This document shows positions 1 through 7,690 of a DNA stretch of 64,000 bases, piece by piece. The notes beneath the pieces were generated by a model. That model worked only from the letters and a program-made list of their open reading frames with translations. It made no database searches and was not told the DNA's origin. Within the stretch, counting starts at the first letter, position 1, and each line of letters starts with the position of its first letter. Both the position numbers and the translations under genes were made by a program. The stretch spans positions 35,635 to 99,634 of the forward strand of contig JBMGUZ010000006.1 in assembly GCA_051530055.1 (NCBI GenBank), read 5' to 3'. Source of the DNA: Neoechinorhynchus agilis. Its lineage: Eukaryota > Acanthocephala.

Positions 1-480
1 CCTTGCCGAGTACATTCGTGTCTCGGTTTGACAGGCAAGGAAACTGTTTATAATGCTGGTAAGCATTCTTCAGAATGAAAGTCACAAAGAGTTTTGACCA
101 CGTTGTTGAGGCCCGAGGTTTTAATCCACGATGTAGCTGCTTGCTGCGAAGGAACGAATTTTTTCTTAGAGACAACGCGATACCATTGAGAAGAGTTGGG
201 AAGGAGTGATTTGATCCTACCTCTATCCTTGTTCAGTTGGAAACGAGCCCTACAAGGCCAGTGTAATGCTGACCAGAATTTAATTCCTCCCGTAAAGGGA
301 AAAAGCACGCGGGGTTTCATCGAAGCAATTAATTTGCCTAACTATAGTTAGGAGTCTACACCCGGTAAATGAGTATTTATTAAAGACGTTTCGAAGCTCG
401 TCGGGTTCATCATCAGTTTGTTAGTAATAGACGGTTAATCACATTCCCCGGTACCTCACATATCGACATTTTTAAGCTTA
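1..480 (-). repeat. Repeat family iv, copy 1 (Penelope-type hairpin)
   Basis: This stretch matches 43,020-43,600 in the same orientation and 21,600-22,030, 6,560-6,790 and 34,180-34,520 inverted. Seen in each copy: a CTGATGA...GAAAC hairpin, a perfect 16-bp palindrome (337-352 here), and an ORF on the same strand that starts just downstream of the hairpin (48-320 here, 90 residues). The ORF product is not recognised. It may be the start of a Penelope-like element's reading frame because the ORF of the better-preserved element at 1,967-3,683 begins at a similar distance after its own hairpin. That link is inference. Confidence 0.6.
385..416 (-). promoter_or_regulatory. Penelope-type terminal hairpin, family iv
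   Basis: Reading the minus strand, CTGATGA is followed by one spare base, a weak stem (GAA/TTC) and GAAACGTC. The same layout occurs at 21,657-21,688, 34,210-34,240 and 43,490-43,521, and a truncated copy starts at 6,587. Penelope-like elements are known to carry hammerhead-ribozyme-like motifs in their terminal repeats. The stem here is short, so ribozyme activity is doubtful. Confidence 0.5.
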
Positions 481-789
481 GGATGTTCGCCGAGATTCTA
501 CGAGCCTTGCTTCCAATGGCCAGAGGTGTTTGAGCCCAATGTCCCCATTTTTGACACTCCGAGGAATCAGTTTCCCACGTAGTAAAGACTTTAAGAAGAA
601 TAACAGCTTACATCCGAACTTCTCGAAAGCGACCCTGTCTTCATTATCTATCTCCGGTGAGAGGTCGGAAACGATGAACGTAGATGTATAGCTTGAATCC
701 GTGTATTGCAGACCAGCATCTTCCTTAAATCTAGTGAGGAAACTCCTGAATTGTTTCCTAAATATATTGGAGATGAAGTGAATTTTCAA
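478..789 (-). CDS. Unrecognised 103-residue ORF in repeat DNA
   Basis: Open frame of 103 residues ending just upstream (in its own sense) of the family iv hairpin. Its first third is repeated in direct sense at 5,973-6,105 and, shorter, at 20,620-20,660, so the sequence belongs to a dispersed repeat and not to a single-copy gene. Scraps of its last third recur at 43,610-43,690 and 34,085-34,150. No domain was recognised: it is a mixed, moderately charged protein with an acidic patch (EIDNED) near the middle. It could be the tail of the reading frame of the family iv element, since it lies directly upstream of that element's hairpin in the copies at 1-800 and 43,600. Confidence 0.3.
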   Translation of the reverse strand: MKIHFISNIFRKQFRSFLTRFKEDAGLQYTDSSYTSTFIVSDLSPEIDNEDRVAFEKFGCKLLFFLKSLLRGKLIPRSVKNGDIGLKHLWPLEARLVESRRTS

Positions 790-1960
790 AACTCCACCAT
801 TGAGCGAAATTGACTTAATATGATTGTAATCGTCTTTGAGTGATTTGAGCTACGGCACTTCGTAAGCCTTGTTAAGGGATTCCCTGGGTTGAACAGGTAA
901 TCGTCTTATCGAGTTTAATTAATCGTTTGAACATTATTTTCTGGTCGACATGAAAAAATGCAAAAATATTTATTTGGTTTCGATTTGTAGAAGGAACATA
1001 ACGCGTTTTATTAATAATGCGTTCAAATGGGCATAAATTTTTGTTCATTGGTACACTCGAAAGTGTTCGACCGGTTAAGATAATGTATTTTTTTAACAGT
1101 TGAAGAAACAAAGTCAAATGAAACGTTAATGTAATCTTTCTGGCGAAAAGCTAAAGTTATAAAACCTTTTGCGTAAATGCTAGAATTGGTATTTGGAAAT
1201 ATGAATTCATTTCCTTCAGGATGTCGATCCTTCGCGGTCACATTGGCACCTTCAATGTCCATTTTCATACCGAATTGTGGAATTGAAACAAACAGAAATC
1301 TTCATCGATGGATACAAAAATTTTCTTTAATTTTTTTCGTTGCCCTCTGAAGCGTCCTAACGGACACTGTACTCGTCATTGGGCTTTGGCCTGAGGCCGC
1401 AACTTACTGTAAATTGTTTCGAGATAGAAGTGAAAGTTAGAAAGCTGTTTTTCGCAGTGAGAGTTCGTTAGCGAAAATCGATACTCTTTTGATGTTCTTT
1501 GAAAAGTGAGCCTTACCTTAACTCACGGAGAAAAACTTCTTGCGCTCTTCGCTATCTATGATCTCGTCAATAAACACCTTACCTTGAAAGTTGCGATGAA
1601 TCCAACAGAGCTTAAACGACTAAAATTATACTTAATTTTTACCTTTCAATACAAGTATATTTGAATCTTTGCAAAAAACCAAAGGGAATGAAATATAAAA
1701 GTCGTTAAAATAGTCAAGAGTTTCCATCGCAAATTCTACTTAGTATACAACGCCTATGCTTTTTCGAGGCAATAAAAAGAGTTAACGATATTCTTCAGGT
1801 CATTTCAAGCCAATGGTCGTCTTTCAAGGAAAATAACTACAAGACCGCTTTTTAGACATATTGGAATATTTCACAGCGAAACACGAAAGCTTGAAAATCT
1901 TTTTCTACGATCTTTGGACAGCATTTTATTAAAAAACGATAGAGACTTCTTGTTCGAAGA
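740..1960 (-). repeat. Inverted partner of 19,240-20,660
   Basis: The segment is the reverse complement of 19,240-20,660 (paired coordinates sum to about 21,226), with scattered substitutions. It carries an 81-residue ORF, an unassigned AT-rich flank, and at its outer end the R230 repeat. It therefore forms a 1.2-1.4 kb inverted repeat around the first 19 kb of the window. Confidence 0.75.
1023..1268 (-). CDS. Unrecognised 81-residue ORF, first copy
   Basis: An 81-residue frame that differs from the copy at 19,958-20,203 at only about six positions, and both are open. The frame is open for about a dozen codons upstream of the ATG, so the true start (or an upstream exon) is uncertain. No signal peptide, membrane segment or known motif is visible. 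It contains a block rich in aromatic and beta-branched residues (YINVSFDFVSS). Being part of a repeated segment it is more likely a mobile-element or duplicated pseudogene fragment than a unique gene. Confidence 0.3.
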   Translation of the reverse strand: MKMDIEGANVTAKDRHPEGNEFIFPNTNSSIYAKGFITLAFRQKDYINVSFDFVSSTVKKIHYLNRSNTFECTNEQKFMPI

Positions 1961-1966
1961 ATGAAA
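1735..1966 (+). repeat. R230 repeat, copy 1
   Basis: A roughly 230-bp sequence running from CTACTTAGTATACAACGCC to TTGTTCGAAGAATGAAA. Other copies lie at 19,215-19,460 (-), 29,120-29,360 (-), 48,640-48,868 (+) and 48,869-49,100 (+), with a partial copy at 53,958-54,025 (+). It abuts the Penelope terminal repeat at 1,967, the same joint as at 49,105. Confidence 0.75.
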
Positions 1967-2170
1967 GGATGTTTGAGATATGGGAATTTGAAGTAAAGAA
2001 TTAATTTATTGAATTGAATATTTCGATCCAAACTAGGATCTTCTTCAGCAATTCTAAAAAAGAGAGGCAGGGAATGTCAAAAACTATCACACGTTGATCT
2101 TATCGGGTGGAATCCGAAGCTTCAATCTGTAATCCGGCTTGTTTCCATCAAAAATGGATGACGACTGGAT
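1967..2170 (-). repeat. Penelope element 1, downstream terminal repeat
   Basis: About 190-200 bp that recur in the same orientation at 3,494-3,683, on the other side of the RT-like ORF. Each copy holds the last codons of the GIY-YIG tail, a short 3' leader and the hairpin. Direct repeats of this type (pseudo-LTRs) are characteristic of Penelope-like elements inserted as partial tandems. Confidence 0.75.
2021..2048 (-). promoter_or_regulatory. Penelope-type terminal hairpin, family ii
   Basis: On the minus strand: CTGAAGA, one spare base, GATCC-loop-GGATC stem (5 bp, perfect), then GAAA. This fits the hammerhead core CUGANGA...GAAA apart from the spare base. A second identical copy is at 3,547-3,574. 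Confidence 0.6.
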
Positions 2171-2390
2171 ATACACAGCTTCCATGACCACACGACTGAA
2201 TCGATCGTGACTTCGTAATAACACTTGCGTGTTATCAAAATCGATATGATGTCCAGTATTCACAACGTGTGAGACCACTGCAGAACTCAAGTCATTCTTT
2301 CTGTTTATCGATCGCCTGTGCTCCTGAATTCTCCTATTTAGATCGTTCGTTTGTCCGATCGAAGTCTTGATATGAAATCCTTACCATTAT
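2087..2390 (-). pseudogene. Penelope element 1 GIY-YIG endonuclease tail
   Basis: The frame read from about 2,345 down to 2,087 shows IGQTNDLNRRIQEHRRS, then a VVSHVVNTGHHIDFDN block and MEAVYIQ. This is the order found in the GIY-YIG nuclease domain at the C-terminus of Penelope-like proteins, which nicks DNA to prime reverse transcription. The start of the domain is missing: the sequence joins straight onto the N-terminal RT part at about 2,340-2,355. The last residues (IPPDKINV) are repeated inside the upstream terminal repeat, as expected for a tandem arrangement. Confidence 0.75.
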
Positions 2391-3495
2391 CAATAGTATT
2401 ATCGGAAGATCCCATTATACTACGCAGCATATCTGCTATTTTTCGGGACATATCAGTACAGAATGCCGAGTGGGCAGCCACTATAGGTCGAAACCTAATA
2501 GGGTTTTTGTGTACCTTGGCGAGAAGGTATAGTCTGGGCGTTTTTGCATCAGTAGAGCGAAGTGCTTTATAATCATCAGGAGGAAGCTTCCCTTGATTTT
2601 TCAATCTCAAAATAAATGAGTTGAATTCCCTTTCACGACTTTTTGTTTGGCATGTACTGAGCTGCTCAAACTCATTACCGTTGAGGATTTCAAGGCCTGC
2701 TTCTCGATATTGTTGTGAATTCGTAATACAATATCCATACCCCTTATCGATCTTGACCAAAACTACATCATTGATGTCCCTGAGAAGGTCCATTCCACGC
2801 TGCATTCTCCGGGAGATGTTAGAGTTAACATTCCTATTTTTAATAAATGAATCATAGTACTGTTCTATCTTCCAAGTTGGTATATTCAGATTATCATATT
2901 CGAGTCGCGTTGCAAGTTTCTCTAGCTTGATTCTGTATTCAAACTTCTTAGGTGGCGTATAAGGAATGAAATCGGGACCATAACTAAGTAGCTCCAGTAC
3001 TTCGTCTGGCAGAATAATGTTCGACATATTATATACCTCATTCTTGTGATCAGAAGCAGTATAAAATCTATTCTGGGTCAGTCGATTAAGCTTTCGAATA
3101 TGGCGATTCAAAATACCTTTTTCTTCGATATCCATGTGATCTTTGACACAGAACTCTACAAGTTGGCAATATTCTGAACTTATCCATCTATTGACATTCT
3201 CTATGCAGTTATTATAGGAGATCGAATTGTTTTTGACATTGTTGACCATACATGAAATAGTATTATCAAGCATGCGCTCCATCATGTACTTTTTCCGTAG
3301 CGAATTGTCAAAACCAAGAGCAGGTGATCTTAGATGAAGGAAACTTGGAAAAACACCATAGTTTTTGCAGTCCCTTAAGAAATCAAGAGCCATCAGTGAT
3401 CTCATATTCCTCAGACCAAATTTGTCCAATTCCCTTACCGCTTGAAGAGCAGACTCCCCATATATCTGCTTTATACTGTTGAAGATAAAATCCAT
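2338..3495 (-). CDS. Penelope-like element 1, N-terminal region and RT entry
   Basis: A 385-residue frame starting about 50 bases after the family ii hairpin. Residues 1-320 form the long N-terminal extension typical of Penelope-like elements. Residues 327-341 read KVHKNPIRFRPIVAA, the diagnostic Penelope entry motif of the reverse transcriptase. The frame stops soon after, before any catalytic aspartates, because the RT core is absent and the sequence runs on into the endonuclease tail. An active relative would be about twice this length, so this is a non-autonomous remnant formed by an internal deletion. The N-terminal part is otherwise uninterrupted, suggesting a fairly young insertion. 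Confidence 0.85.
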   Translation of the reverse strand: MDFIFNSIKQIYGESALQAVRELDKFGLRNMRSLMALDFLRDCKNYGVFPSFLHLRSPALGFDNSLRKKYMMERMLDNTISCMVNNVKNNSISYNNCIENVNRWISSEYCQLVEFCVKDHMDIEEKGILNRHIRKLNRLTQNRFYTASDHKNEVYNMSNIILPDEVLELLSYGPDFIPYTPPKKFEYRIKLEKLATRLEYDNLNIPTWKIEQYYDSFIKNRNVNSNISRRMQRGMDLLRDINDVVLVKIDKGYGYCITNSQQYREAGLEILNGNEFEQLSTCQTKSREREFNSFILRLKNQGKLPPDDYKALRSTDAKTPRLYLLAKVHKNPIRFRPIVAAHSAFCTDMSRKIADMLRSIMGSSDNTIDNGKDFISRLRSDKRTI

Positions 3496-3683
3496 ATGTT
3501 TGAGATATGGGAATTTGAAGAAAGAATTAATTTATTGAATTGAATATTTCGATCCAAACTAGGATCTTCTTCAGCAATTCTAAAAAAGGAGGGGCAGGGA
3601 ATGCCAAAAACTATCACACGTTGATCTTATCGGGTGGAATCCGAAGCTTCAATCTGTAATCCGGCTTGTTTCCATCAAAAATG
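3494..3683 (-). repeat. Penelope element 1, upstream terminal repeat
   Basis: Direct copy of 1,967-2,170 with a few differences. It includes the family ii hairpin at 3,547-3,574 and the end of a GIY-YIG frame. It breaks off at about 3,683, where Penelope element 2 material begins. Confidence 0.75.
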
Positions 3684-3689
3684 GAATGG

Positions 3690-3835
3690 ATGAGCAATAA
3701 AAAGCTTTTTCCAAAAATAATATCTGGAAAATATTATTGCTAACATCAAAATTCGCATTCGATGCCCTAAGGTGTTGAATGGAGGTTTCGAGCATCGTTG
3801 TAGGACTTGGCAATGAAAGATTGTATTTTATCAAC
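3690..3835 (-). repeat. Sequence downstream of the family i hairpin, shared with R230 flank
   Basis: The minus strand here holds an ORF start with TMLETSIQHLRASN. The same sequence recurs at 19,107 (+), 29,020 (+) and 54,125 (-), where it is joined to R230. It starts right after the Penelope family i hairpin, so it may be the 5' part of that element, and R230 may be a further part. The product is not recognised. Confidence 0.5.
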
Positions 3836-3841
3836 TTGAAT

Positions 3842-3869
3842 TTTCGGCCTGCTCGCTGGCCTTCTTCAG
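3842..3869 (-). promoter_or_regulatory. Penelope-type terminal hairpin, family i
   Basis: Minus strand: CTGAAGA, one spare base, GGCC-8-base loop-GGCC, then GAAA. It lies just beyond the end of the GIY-YIG frame of element 2, the normal place for a Penelope terminal motif. Confidence 0.6.
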
Positions 3870-3891
3870 AATCTAAAATACATTCACACGG

Positions 3892-4302
3892 TCACTGTTG
3901 AATCTTTTGCCCCCTCGTGAATATATCGGGCGGTACCCGTAGGTTGAGGGTGTAATCGGCCTTATTATGCGTGGATGTGTTTAATTGTTGAATAAAAGTG
4001 GCCTCCATCGCAGTCCTGTCCCTACGGTTTCCGTTCCTCGCAAGGATTTCAGCCCTCTCAAAATTGATCCTATGTCCATTATCTATGATGTGATGAACTA
4101 TTGTCGAGTTCGTATTCGTAATTTTGCTGACTGCTTTTCGATGCTTCGTCAATCGTCTCTTGATATTATATGTTTGTCCGATATAAGATTGATCGCAGTC
4201 TAGGTGTGGGAATTGATCATTTCCTCTTTTTCGGGTCCTAAGAGACTGTTTTGTGTACGCCCTTTTTTGTCCAATATAATTTGCATTCCTTTTTTGTGTC
4301 AA
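3892..4302 (-). CDS. Penelope-like element 2, GIY-YIG endonuclease domain
   Basis: A 136-residue frame. From about residue 33 it reads HLDCDQSYIGQTYNIKRRL, the linker and YIG core of a GIY-YIG nuclease. This is followed by a HHIIDNGHRINF block and a conserved glutamate helix (AMEATFIQQL), ending LRVPPDIF. This order matches the Penelope endonuclease and the tail of element 1 (2,087-2,345), but the sequences are clearly different families. The domain looks complete. It is followed by the family i hairpin. The upstream frame at 4,238-4,600 overlaps slightly and is the preceding part of the same protein. Confidence 0.85.
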   Translation of the reverse strand: MTQKRNANYIGQKRAYTKQSLRTRKRGNDQFPHLDCDQSYIGQTYNIKRRLTKHRKAVSKITNTNSTIVHHIIDNGHRINFERAEILARNGNRRDRTAMEATFIQQLNTSTHNKADYTLNLRVPPDIFTRGQKIQQ

Positions 4303-4640
4303 GTCGTTTGATTAGAGATTCCATCTTTGAATTCCAATCCCCATTTATGCATGGGACTACAATGTATCTTTTTTCCTCATTTGCCATTGATTCCCTTGTT
4401 TTAATTAGCCTTGCATCCTTCCTCGCTCTTGCGATGTATTTCTTTGGGTACCCACCTCTTCTGAAGATATTCCATAGTCGATCCGGTTCGTTCTTGAGGG
4501 GTACCATCGTCTGAGCAGTATCGATATGCCCTGATAAATAGCGATCGAGTCTTTGATATCTTGTATTTTTGTGGTTGGGCAGAGATCCAAGGAACAACCT
4601 GATGTGGGCACCTTGTTTAATGGGGAGCACGGTCCCCAAC
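4238..4640 (-). pseudogene. Penelope-like element 2, RT thumb/linker part
   Basis: The frame 4,238-4,693 contains, up to about 4,640, a charged helical region (NEPDRLWNIFRRGGYPKKY and the following ARARKDA) like the thumb and linker that precede the GIY-YIG domain in Penelope proteins. The catalytic RT palm is absent. It sits in the right order and on the same strand as the endonuclease frame at 3,892-4,302, with a small frame overlap. Beyond 4,640 the sequence switches to a different, plus-strand element. Confidence 0.6.
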
Positions 4641-4775
4641 TGAACAAAGAACTTATTGGGATGAACAAGCACATACAATGGACACACGAACAAGAATAAT
4701 GGGTTGCCTTACAATTCCTAGATGTCAACATTAAGATTAACTTGGATGGCACTTTCTGGAGTAATGCCAATTATT
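4640..4775 (+). pseudogene. Penelope-like RT scrap, opposite orientation
   Basis: On the plus strand a short frame reads NKHIQWTHEQE, then FLDVNIKINLDGTFW. This is the conserved beta-strand pair that follows the catalytic motif in Penelope RTs (pattern IQFT.E....LPFLDV.I...DG). Only about 45 residues survive. It is a third Penelope fragment, placed head-on against element 2. Confidence 0.6.
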
Positions 4776-4782
4776 AGACTAA

Positions 4783-5091
4783 ATGTGTTCAGTGCGCACA
4801 AGAACAGATTCGAGTCGTCTACATTGGGAAGATGGACGTATTTGTGAACAGTTTCGTAATGCTTTACCTAAAGAATGCCACTTCCTTTTCAGTTGGCTTC
4901 GCGGCTCAGTACCTTCAAGATGCATTAACCCGCTTGGTCGATCGACAGTGAGAGCGAGGGCTCAAATTCTAGATCAGAAATCCATGGGACACGATCTTAT
5001 TTTATTTGAATTTGGACAGTTCGATCTAAAGACTAAAGTGGTTTTCAATGACAAGAATATCAGATGGGTGGGTTATAAGATGTTGGGTTAG
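4783..5091 (+). CDS. ORF D, extra copy next to a LINE tail
   Basis: A 102-residue frame closely matching 58,216-58,524 (+) and 14,626-14,934 (-) over its first 88 residues. Its last residues differ because it runs into the LINE 1 tail at 5,088. No known domain; it is basic at the start and aromatic-rich in the middle. This fourth copy lacks the neighbouring ORFs B, C and A, showing that ORF D and the LINE 1 tail travel together. Confidence 0.35.
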   Translation: MCSVRTRTDSSRLHWEDGRICEQFRNALPKECHFLFSWLRGSVPSRCINPLGRSTVRARAQILDQKSMGHDLILFEFGQFDLKTKVVFNDKNIRWVGYKMLG

Positions 5092-5660
5092 TTCGTCGTT
5101 CTCAACCCCCAAGAAATTACGCTATTGATCTCGGAACGACGTGAGAACCTTCCTCCTGACTTTTGGCAAACGAGACCGTGTCGCCCGGAAACATCAACCA
5201 AAGAACCACATCGACAGCGATGGAGCGTGCAGATCGGGAGACCAAGTCTCAAGGAAACTGCGATCCTCGTTACCTCATCAGTGAGAAGAGTTCCCATGGA
5301 TGCCAGAGGAACTGCCTCCAACCACGCCCCGATTTTCGTGTCGAAATTGCCGACAATCTGGCTCGGACGACCCCATCGCGAAAACCTGAAAGTAGTGAGC
5401 TGTGAGCTCTCGCGGCGAGAGGTATTTCCCAGATCAACTGTCTGACGCCATTCACGGGAACATGGTTAGCGCCTGTCTGCTGGCACCATTCTTCAACTGC
5501 CACCACAAATTCTTGGTCGAGACAAAACTTTTCCCTCAGAATTTTCTTCGCTATTGGTTGACTCCCCTCAAACAATCCAAGAAAGGATGGCAAGGTCTAC
5601 TAGCGCCCGAATGCCCATTCCCCCAGATGACACAGACAATGAAGATTGTCGCCACGAAAA
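5088..5660 (-). pseudogene. LINE 1 tail: RT thumb and zinc-knuckle region
   Basis: Two frames (5,270-5,593 and 5,088-5,321) cover the end of a non-LTR retrotransposon protein. The second carries CRCGSLVDVSGRHGLVC and GRFSRRSEINSVI, the C-x-C...H..C knuckle and RHSEIN block of a LINE family common in invertebrates, which normally leads into a KRPDG nuclease-like motif. The two frames overlap and are offset, so at least one frameshift is present. Copies: 13,400-14,410 (+), 22,556-23,038 plus 25,189-25,800 (+), and the longest, 58,780-60,260 (-). Confidence 0.75.
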
Positions 5661-6005
5661 CAATGAATTAAACTCGTTAAGACGACCAAGTGACGGAATT
5701 AATGGATATGGACGAAGACATGGGTTGACCTTTCATTCCTAGAGTGAGTCATGAACACCTCGGGAACATACAACAAAAACCTCAACATCGTGCGAATTCA
5801 AGCGATTCACAGTACCTCGATACCAAGTTAAAAAAAGCCATTTTCGATCTCAATAACGACGAACCCCGTTCAACCCAGGGAATCCCTTAACAAGGCTTAC
5901 GCAGCGCCGTAGCTCAAATCACTCAAAGACGATTACAGTCATATTAAGTCAATTTCGCTCAATGGTGGAGTTTTGAAAATTCACTTCATCTCCGATTTAT
6001 TTAAG
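5661..6005 (+). repeat. Dispersed repeat, direct copy of 20,316-20,660
   Basis: About 345 bp, nearly identical to 20,316-20,660, with its second half also inverted at 740-930. It contains the start of the 103-residue frame described at 478-789. No RNA-gene features were seen. Confidence 0.7.
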
Positions 6006-6094
6006 AAACAATTGAGGAGTTTTTCCTTACTAGATTTCAGGAAGATCCTAGCCTGCAATACACGGATTCAAGCTATACATCTACGTTCATCGTT

Positions 6095-6540
6095 TCTCCA
6101 TACTCCTTTAAGATACCGCCAATCATCGTTCGATTTACCGAATCGAAAGCTCGACGGAAATCAACAAATACCAGCGTCACATCCGTTTGATGAATTCGTG
6201 CCTCCTCGAGGATCCTCCTCAAAGCAAATATGTGCTCTGTGGTGCCTCGACCTTTCCTGAAGCCGTTCTATTCAATTCTTAGAAACGGTTCTAGGATTGG
6301 CTGAATTCGGCGTCTCAAAATGCTGCTGAAAAGTTTTGCCGTGTTGGACATCAAGGATATACTTCTATAGTCCTCCACATTTGTCGAGCAGCATTTCTTG
6401 GGGATCATTGTTAAATGCGCCGTTTGCCAGATTTGAGGTACTGAGCCACCATTCATTATGCCATTCATTATCGGTATGATTTTTCTGACAATAGATTCAA
6501 ACCTCAGTCCCTCTGCCATTATCCCATCTGGGCCTATCGA
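6095..6540 (-). pseudogene. LINE reverse transcriptase fragment
   Basis: Minus strand. An 83-residue frame (6,268-6,519) reads WQTAHLTMIPKK then DYRSISLMSNTAKLFSSIL, RT fingers motifs of a non-LTR element. It is followed, after a stop, by NGFRKGRGTTEHICALRRIL and FVDFRRAFDSVN, the latter being RT motif A with its catalytic aspartate. The fragment ends soon after motif A (6,095). A short homologous scrap lies at 20,745-20,830. The family differs from the LINE 1 series. Confidence 0.75.
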
Positions 6541-6559
6541 TATGTGAGATACCGGGGAA

Positions 6560-7690
6560 TGTGATTAGCCGTCTATTACTAACAAACTGATGATGAACCC
6601 GACGAGCTGAGGTAGAATCAAATAACTCCTCCCAACTCTTCTCAATGGTATCGCGTTGTCTCTAAGAAAAAATTCGTTCCTTCGCAGCAAGCAGCTACAT
6701 TGTGGATTAAAACCTCGGGCCTCAACAACGTGGTCAAAACTCTTTGTGACTTTCATTCTGAAGAATGCTTACCAGCATTATATGCAGTTTCCTTGCCTAT
6801 CAAACCAAGACGCCATGATCTTTAAGCCTTTGATATTGTTCAATTGTGGAGATCAAGGGATAAGATTTTCGATAACGGCTCATCAATATGTTTGAAAGCC
6901 ACGAATGTACTCGACAAGGCCAACATCACCGATATCGCTAAAGCTATGGTCAGTGCGTCTCCGGACGAATGGGCTCATATGAACCTCTCGAAGCGTATTT
7001 TTCTCATCAAAGAGAAAGGAAAAAGGTTGTAGCTGGTGGAGATGGTCGTCTGTTTTACCTAAAAGTTATCTGTGCTCGAAGTTCCACATAATCAAATCAT
7101 CTACCGTGCGAAGATAAACCACTGATTGGGCTTATGCTAAAAGCTTGAGCCATCACGCTCTCGGCCTGAGGCACAGATCCAAATAAGTCGTCGAATTATT
7201 CGAGGAGAAAGTGGGGTATTGAGATGAAATAATCTCGATCGAGACAGTAGACCTGATTGCTCCTTTCAAGCACTTTGATGAAGGATCATTAAGGTCAACG
7301 AAGACGAAATCTACTCCTGAATTCAAAATATTTCTTTAGAGCTCTTTCGTTTGTGGTATATGAAATTTACGAAGCCGGATTTAGATATTGTGGACCGAAA
7401 CGTTCCTTCCACAGTACAAGAACCAAAATAAAAAGCATGGGAAGTCGAAGGAGTCTAATTGGGAGATTAGTCGGGGATTGAAAATTAGTTTGAAAAGCGA
7501 TAAAATTCCATGTGACTATCAGCGACTGAGGGTGTAATAGAAATCCCGAAATGATCTTATAATTACACTTTCGGTGAGAATAAACCCGGTCATTACATGT
7601 TTTATTTATTCGAAATATTTCGCGAGGTATTTTTAGATGACTGAAGAGGCGTGGATACCTCGCGAAATATTTCGGATAAATAACCTGTGC
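6560..7690 (+). repeat. Repeat family iv with downstream block and hairpin
   Basis: Direct copy of about 34,190-35,400 and inverted copy of about 42,230-43,560. In order: truncated family iv hairpin (6,587), coding-like stretch (6,656-6,895), a 62-residue ORF at 6,844-7,032 (FDNGSSICLKATNVLDKAN...), about 500 bp with no recognised coding, and a hairpin repeat at 7,561-7,690. The 62-residue ORF recurs at 34,563-34,811 and 42,821-43,093; its product is unknown. Confidence 0.65.
7561..7690 (+). repeat. Hairpin repeat with family iii Penelope motif
   Basis: CTGAAGA (7,641-7,647), one spare base, a GCG-GG/CC-CGC stem around ATA with one mismatch in this copy, then GAAA. It is embedded between inverted arms (complete at 35,281-35,445). 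Here the right arm is cut at about 7,686 where the gypsy fossil starts. Confidence 0.55.

Noticed and set aside
4238-4693. Single continuous Penelope protein from 4,693 to 3,892
   Set aside because: Beyond about 4,640 the plus strand carries a different Penelope fragment, so the minus-strand frame there is a shadow.
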